A DNA stretch of 8,394 bases, taken from Lachnospiraceae bacterium. Lineage in GTDB: Bacteria > Bacillota > Clostridia > Lachnospirales > Lachnospiraceae. The stretch is taken from positions 1 to 8,394 of the forward strand of contig VSOC01000146.1 of assembly GCA_009774615.1 (NCBI GenBank), read 5' to 3'. The notes beneath the pieces were generated by a model, which was given only the letters and a program-made list of their open reading frames with translations, searched no databases and had not been told where the DNA came from. A program made the position numbers and the translations under genes. Shown here in pieces: positions 6,600 to 8,394 of this stretch (the stretch's first letter is position 1; every line of letters begins with the position of its first letter).

Positions 6600-6720
6600 C
6601 AAGATGCGGAAAAGGTCTGACCTTTTCCCGAAAAAATATATAGCCGCCTGCGCAGCTATCATTTTTTCGTCTTGGCAGGGGCTCCTGCACCCCATATAAT
6701 TACAGCCACAAGTGGCTGGA
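6600..6720. other. hairpin-rich stretch, candidate oriT
   Basis: The stretch of about 120 nt upstream of mobC contains four inverted repeats in a row. They are a near-perfect one with 10-bp arms GGAAAAGGTC/GACCTTTTCC around one base (6608-6628), TAGC..GC/GC..GCTA (6641-6658), GCAGG-ggct-CCTGC (6675-6688) and CAGCCAC-aa-GTGGCTG (6703-6718). In mobilizable elements oriT usually lies just upstream of mobC and the relaxase gene and carries such repeats. The nic site cannot be identified from sequence alone. The first hairpin followed by AT-rich DNA could instead be a terminator for the upstream unit. Confidence 0.4.
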
Positions 6721-6742
6721 TATACTATAATTAAGATAAGAT

Positions 6743-6863
6743 TCTGTAAGACAAAGGTTCTTGCAATCGTCACCTTGTAATACAAACTGCTTTACAAATC
6801 AGCAAATTTGCTTTACAGAATGTCTTACAGACGCCCCTTTGTCTTACAGATAATCTTACAATC
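6743..6863. repeat. iteron-like TCTTACAGA repeat array with 15-bp inverted repeat
   Basis: Between the ParM remnant and the oriT-like stretch lie repeated short boxes: CTTTACAAAT (6790), CTTTACAGAA (6811), TCTTACAGAC (6823), TCTTACAGAT (6842) and TCTTACAATC (6854). The step between them is 21, 12, 19 and 12 nt, close to multiples of a helical turn. An inverted copy, TCTGTAAGACAAAGG (6743-6757), matches 6836-6850 perfectly over 15 bp. Two palindromes, TTGTAATACAA (6775-6785) and AGCAAATTTGCT (6801-6812), sit between. Such arrays are seen at plasmid centromeres (parC), replication origins and operators of partition genes. The position beside a parM-like gene favours a partition or replication role. 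Confidence 0.6.
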
Positions 6864-6906
6864 CCGAAAAGTAATCAAATGCTTCATCGGGCAGTTTATC
6901 TGAAAC

Positions 6907-7428
6907 CTACCTTCTATACATTGCCGCCGCAATAAACTCATACCCGATGGCATTGGCTTTCACATCCTCCATATAGCAGATATGCTCTCCTGCCGTCTTC
7001 CCATAAAGTCTCATTACAACTGCTCCGCCGCCACAGTAGATAATCGGCGTTATCGCCGGATTGCAGCCATTTTCTTTTAGCTTGCCCTCCATCTGCTCTG
7101 CAAACAGGGCAAACTGTTCCTGAATGGCACTTACAATCTCCTCCGACAATCCTCTGCACTGTCCGTTGTTCATGACTGCATGAATTTTATCCTCCGGCAA
7201 CTGCACATTAAACTGATTGTAAATCACATTCTGAATCTTACGGGTACAGTCAATCAGTGCCTGTGGATGAGAAAAACATTCCGTTTCCACCGGTCTGTGG
7301 TTTCTCACATGCACCACATCAATGGTTTTAGAACCAATATCCACCACAAGCTGGTCTGTCTCCATATTCCCACTTGCAAAATCCAGGGGCATAGTATATA
7401 ATGAACGTAGAAAGAGCACCCACTCCAA
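6907..7428 (-). pseudogene. parM: ParM/StbA-like plasmid segregation actin, 5'-truncated
   Basis: This is the C-terminal half of an actin-like ATPase that forms filaments to separate plasmid copies (ParM/StbA family). The recognisable part starts near FASGNMETDQ. LVVDIGSKTIDVV (about residues 27-39 of the open frame) is the phosphate-2 loop of actin folds. IIYCGGGAVV (~129-138) is the adenosine motif, and ANAIGYEFIAAA is near the end. The whole first subdomain with the phosphate-1 loop is missing, and no ribosome binding site precedes any ATG, so the 7428 end is only the open-frame limit. The break lies at about 7385-7400, where the toxin-antitoxin module begins. After the TAG (6907-6909) the same frame stays open for 16 codons (VSDKLPDEAFDYFSGL), suggesting the stop is premature. 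Confidence 0.75.
7374..7402 (+). promoter_or_regulatory. promoter of the antitoxin RNA
   Basis: On the plus strand, TTGCAA (7374-7379), a 17-nt spacer and a perfect TATAAT (7397-7402) predict a start near 7409. It drives a short RNA ending at the terminator 7473-7511. The -35 box falls inside codons of the ParM remnant. Confidence 0.75.
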
Positions 7429-7440
7429 AAGCGGATGCTC
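7414..7440 (-). terminator. hairpin ending the toxin mRNA (candidate)
   Basis: Read on the minus strand, GAGCATCCGC pairs with GTGGGTGCTC (10 bp including two G-U pairs, loop TTTTGGA) and is followed by TTTCT. The T-run is short. It would end the toxin transcript about 60-90 nt past its stop codon and within the antitoxin gene, giving ~100 nt of overlap. Confidence 0.45.
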
Positions 7441-7472
7441 CCGAATAGACTACTTACCTCTCAGCGAGAGGC

Positions 7473-7511
7473 GCCTACTCCGTTTGCCGACGGGGTAGGC
7501 ATTATTTTTTT
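7473..7511 (+). terminator. rho-independent terminator of the antitoxin RNA
   Basis: An 11-bp stem GCCTACTCCGT/ACGGGGTAGGC (one G-U pair) with a 6-nt loop (7473-7500) is followed by ATTATTTTTTT. The toxin TAA (7502-7504 on the opposite strand) lies inside this T-tract. Confidence 0.85.
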
Positions 7512-7627
7512 CGCCTGTTCTTCCTATCTCTGTCAAGAAAGGCAAGCAACGCCACAATCAAGCTGCCAAAGGACATCAGCAATGCTAATATCCCTATGAA
7601 AATTGAGATGATCTCATAAGCCTTCAT
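7502..7627 (-). CDS. type I toxin, small holin-like membrane peptide
   Basis: A 41-residue peptide (MKAYEIISIFIGILALLMSF, then GSLIVALLAFLDRDRKNRRKK) with one hydrophobic helix at about residues 5-31 and a strongly basic tail (DRDRKNRRKK). This is the form of the putative holin-like toxin family (TxpA/BsrG-like) of Firmicutes, whose members insert in the membrane and stop growth when overproduced. GGGAGGTGG (8 nt between GGGAGG and the ATG at 7627) is an excellent ribosome binding site. A longer frame reaching back to 7816 has no such site and reads through the promoter, so it is not used. A convergent antisense RNA gene overlaps the 3' end. The toxin looks complete. Confidence 0.8.
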   Translation of the reverse strand: MKAYEIISIFIGILALLMSFGSLIVALLAFLDRDRKNRRKK

Positions 7628-7635
7628 AAGCGCCA

Positions 7636-7683
7636 CCTCCCTTCCTATGTATTCCGGCATGCCGGTTTCATTGGCTCGGGAGG
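7636..7683 (-). promoter_or_regulatory. toxin 5' leader structure that can hide the ribosome binding site
   Basis: In the minus-strand leader, CCTCCC (7678-7683) can pair with the Shine-Dalgarno GGGAGG (7636-7641). A perfect CCGGCATGCCGG palindrome (7654-7665) forms a hairpin in the enclosed loop. Type I toxin mRNAs commonly need 5' or 3' processing to free the ribosome binding site. The pairing here is read from sequence only. Confidence 0.45.
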
Positions 7684-7718
7684 CTACCACCCTGTCATGG
7701 GTACTCTTCCATGAGGGA

Positions 7719-7747
7719 ATTATAACAGAGATTTGCAGAATTGGCAA
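7719..7747 (-). promoter_or_regulatory. sigma-A promoter of the toxin gene
   Basis: On the minus strand, TTGCCA (7742-7747), a 17-nt spacer and a perfect TATAAT (7719-7724) predict a start near 7712 and a leader of about 85 nt. The -35 box lies in GGTTGCCAA (7741-7749), a motif repeated at 8029-8037. Confidence 0.75.
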
Positions 7748-7819
7748 CCAGGCTTTTATGCCCCCTGGCTCTACGCTGGCTCTGAAAAATAATGTCATAA
7801 TAATGTCACGGCACAAAGG

Positions 7820-8005
7820 AAAAGCCCGGAAAGCCGCATAAACACTGGCTTTCCAGACTTTAGAGCGTTATTCGAATTCGGCGTGTTCTTTGTTATTCTT
7901 AACTGTATTTGTTTAAGTTTTATGCAAATACACGCCCTTTTTTACTTCAATTACATCATTTATTATGGCTTGCTGATTTTCTGTTGCCAAAATGTTGCCA
8001 CGCAT
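7820..8005 (-). ncRNA. possible small RNA or short-ORF transcript
   Basis: A minus-strand promoter at 8008-8035 could make a ~180-nt RNA ending at the hairpin GGAAAGCC/GGCTTTCC (7828-7854, 11-nt loop) followed by a broken T-rich run. Inside is a nested stem: GGCGTG/CACGCC (7880-7885 with 7931-7936) around GTATTTG/CAAATAC (7905-7911 with 7925-7931). A 30-codon frame (7913-8005, beginning MRGNILATENQQAIINDVIE) runs through it, but its ATG is within a few bases of the -10 box and has no ribosome binding site. Neither RNA nor peptide resembles anything I know. Confidence 0.3.
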
Positions 8006-8037
8006 TTATTATAGCAAATCCCGGTAATTTGGCAACC
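7982..8037. repeat. cluster of TTGGCAAC/GTTGCCAA motifs
   Basis: TGTTGCCA occurs twice in tandem with an 11-bp step (7982-7989 and 7993-8000), and TTGGCAACC lies inverted at 8029-8037. The last is repeated at 7741-7749. The boxes flank a promoter core. They may be binding sites of a regulator or arm-type sites of a tyrosine integrase. No integrase gene is in the window. Confidence 0.45.
8008..8035 (-). promoter_or_regulatory. second minus-strand sigma-A promoter
   Basis: TTGCCA (8030-8035), a 16-nt spacer and a perfect TATAAT (8008-8013) read on the minus strand. No good gene follows. The product would be the short structured region ending near 7828. Confidence 0.5.
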
Positions 8038-8394
8038 TATTTTTGAAATGTTACGCAGTAAAAGCCGTTTTTGATGATAAAAGTACAGAATATCTCCTAT
8101 GTTCATTTTATTGTTAAAAGTTCTCGCAAAATAAAGCTTTCAAAACGTCTATTGCGTAACACAACATCCCTTTTCTCCCTATCTACCCTTAACACATGGT
8201 GCTAGCACCATGTATATATAATCAATAAGGAAGAACAATTTTTCGCCACTGCCACTACACTATTATGTAAAGTTATATTTCCGTTCTCAGTAGAGAATAC
8301 ATCTTCATATCGATAACTGTAGCCGGACAAGATTTTTGAGAAATACAGACAAAATAAATGAGAAATTGCACGTTTAAAGCCCTAATATAGTTTG
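8038..8394. other. non-coding AT-rich end of the window
   Basis: No frame here has a start, ribosome binding site and protein-like composition together. It contains a 9-bp inverted repeat, TGTTACGCA (8049-8057) with TGCGTAACA (8153-8161), a perfect 20-bp palindrome (8194-8213), and otherwise AT-rich sequence. It may be the boundary region of an integrated element. Confidence 0.5.
8194..8213. promoter_or_regulatory. perfect 20-bp palindrome, operator-like
   Basis: ACATGGTGCTAGCACCATGT is a perfect inverted repeat without a spacer. It overlaps TATA-rich sequence that could act as a -10 on either strand (plus TATAAT 8217-8222, or minus TATACA with TTGTTC 16 nt upstream). This is the form of a dimeric repressor site over a promoter. 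No intact gene starts on either side, so the controlled gene is probably lost or outside the window. Confidence 0.5.

Larger units (their letters stand above)
7409..7511 (+). ncRNA. antisense antitoxin RNA of a type I toxin-antitoxin module (RatA-like arrangement)
   Basis: A ~100-nt transcript is predicted from a strong plus-strand promoter to a strong terminator. It has three stem-loops: GAGCACCCAC with a GU-paired partner (7414-7440), CCTCTC-agc-GAGAGG (7457-7471), and the terminator stem 7473-7500. It converges on the toxin gene, and its 3' end overlaps the toxin stop codon and 3' untranslated region, as in txpA/ratA-type modules. Pairing would block toxin mRNA or trigger its decay (family knowledge). 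The transcript itself is inferred and no coding frame of note is present in it. Confidence 0.7.

Noticed and set aside
6588..6785. Minus-strand frame of 65 residues upstream of mobC
   Set aside because: It runs through the hairpin cluster and repeat array, with cysteine-rich random composition and no ribosome binding site.
6743..6863. CRISPR array
   Set aside because: Repeats are only ~10 bp, imperfect and partly inverted, with spacers of unequal length, so they are iterons or operators rather than CRISPR.
7502..7816. 104-residue version of the toxin gene
   Set aside because: It would start upstream of the toxin promoter and has no ribosome binding site, whereas the ATG at 7627 has a near-perfect one.
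7860..7890. TTCGAATTC reminiscent of a tRNA T-loop
   Set aside because: No acceptor, D or anticodon arms can be folded around it, so it is not a tRNA.
8205..8350. Minus-strand open frame with SGYSYRYEDVFSTENGN
   Set aside because: About 40 protein-like codons, but no start with a ribosome binding site and no recognisable family. It ends inside the palindrome.

Overview
The window looks like a chromosomal stretch from a gut-type Firmicute, most likely a Lachnospiraceae member (Blautia/Dorea/Ruminococcus-like). This rests on strong AGGAGG-type ribosome binding sites, moderate GC in the metabolic genes against AT-rich flanks, and gene families typical of that group. The genus assignment is inference. 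Almost every gene lies on the minus strand. The core (about 758-4785) is ordinary chromosome, and both sides are made of decayed or mobile DNA.

Left flank (1-765): debris of two genes. One is an AAA-ATPase-like/PD-(D/E)XK family protein broken by two frameshifts and an internal deletion that removed Walker A. The other is the last ~49 codons of an M15-type D-Ala-D-Ala peptidase, read out of the tail of the MATE gene.

Core (758-4785): a two-gene operon of a metal-dependent amidohydrolase/deaminase (2159-3490) and a MATE efflux transporter (758-2146). It has a sigma-A promoter at 3574-3602, and only 12 nt separate the genes. Upstream lies a 342-residue protein made of two fused GNAT acetyltransferase domains (3757-4785).

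Middle (4890-5690): the 3' scar of an IS200/IS605-type element, comprising the last 27 codons of TnpB (5078-5161) and a downstream structured region resembling an omega-RNA scaffold. It is joined directly to the end of a small DUF6756-like gene (5154-5687).

Right part (5820-7430): remains of a mobilizable plasmid or integrative element. These are a relaxase cut after ~73 residues at a possible IS256-type end, an intact MobC accessory gene, a hairpin-rich stretch that may hold oriT, a dense array of TCTTACAGA-type repeats with a 15-bp inverted repeat, and the 3' half of a ParM/StbA-like segregation actin.

Next to the ParM remnant is the best-preserved regulatory unit in the window: a type I toxin-antitoxin module (7374-7747). 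A 41-residue holin-like membrane toxin on the minus strand converges on a short antisense RNA on the plus strand. Both have near-consensus sigma-A promoters with 17-nt spacers, and the antisense RNA terminator overlaps the toxin stop codon. The final 550 bases (7840-8394) hold no convincing gene but contain a second minus-strand promoter, repeated TTGGCAAC motifs, a perfect 20-bp palindrome and a 9-bp inverted repeat. They may be attachment-site or operator DNA of a lost element.
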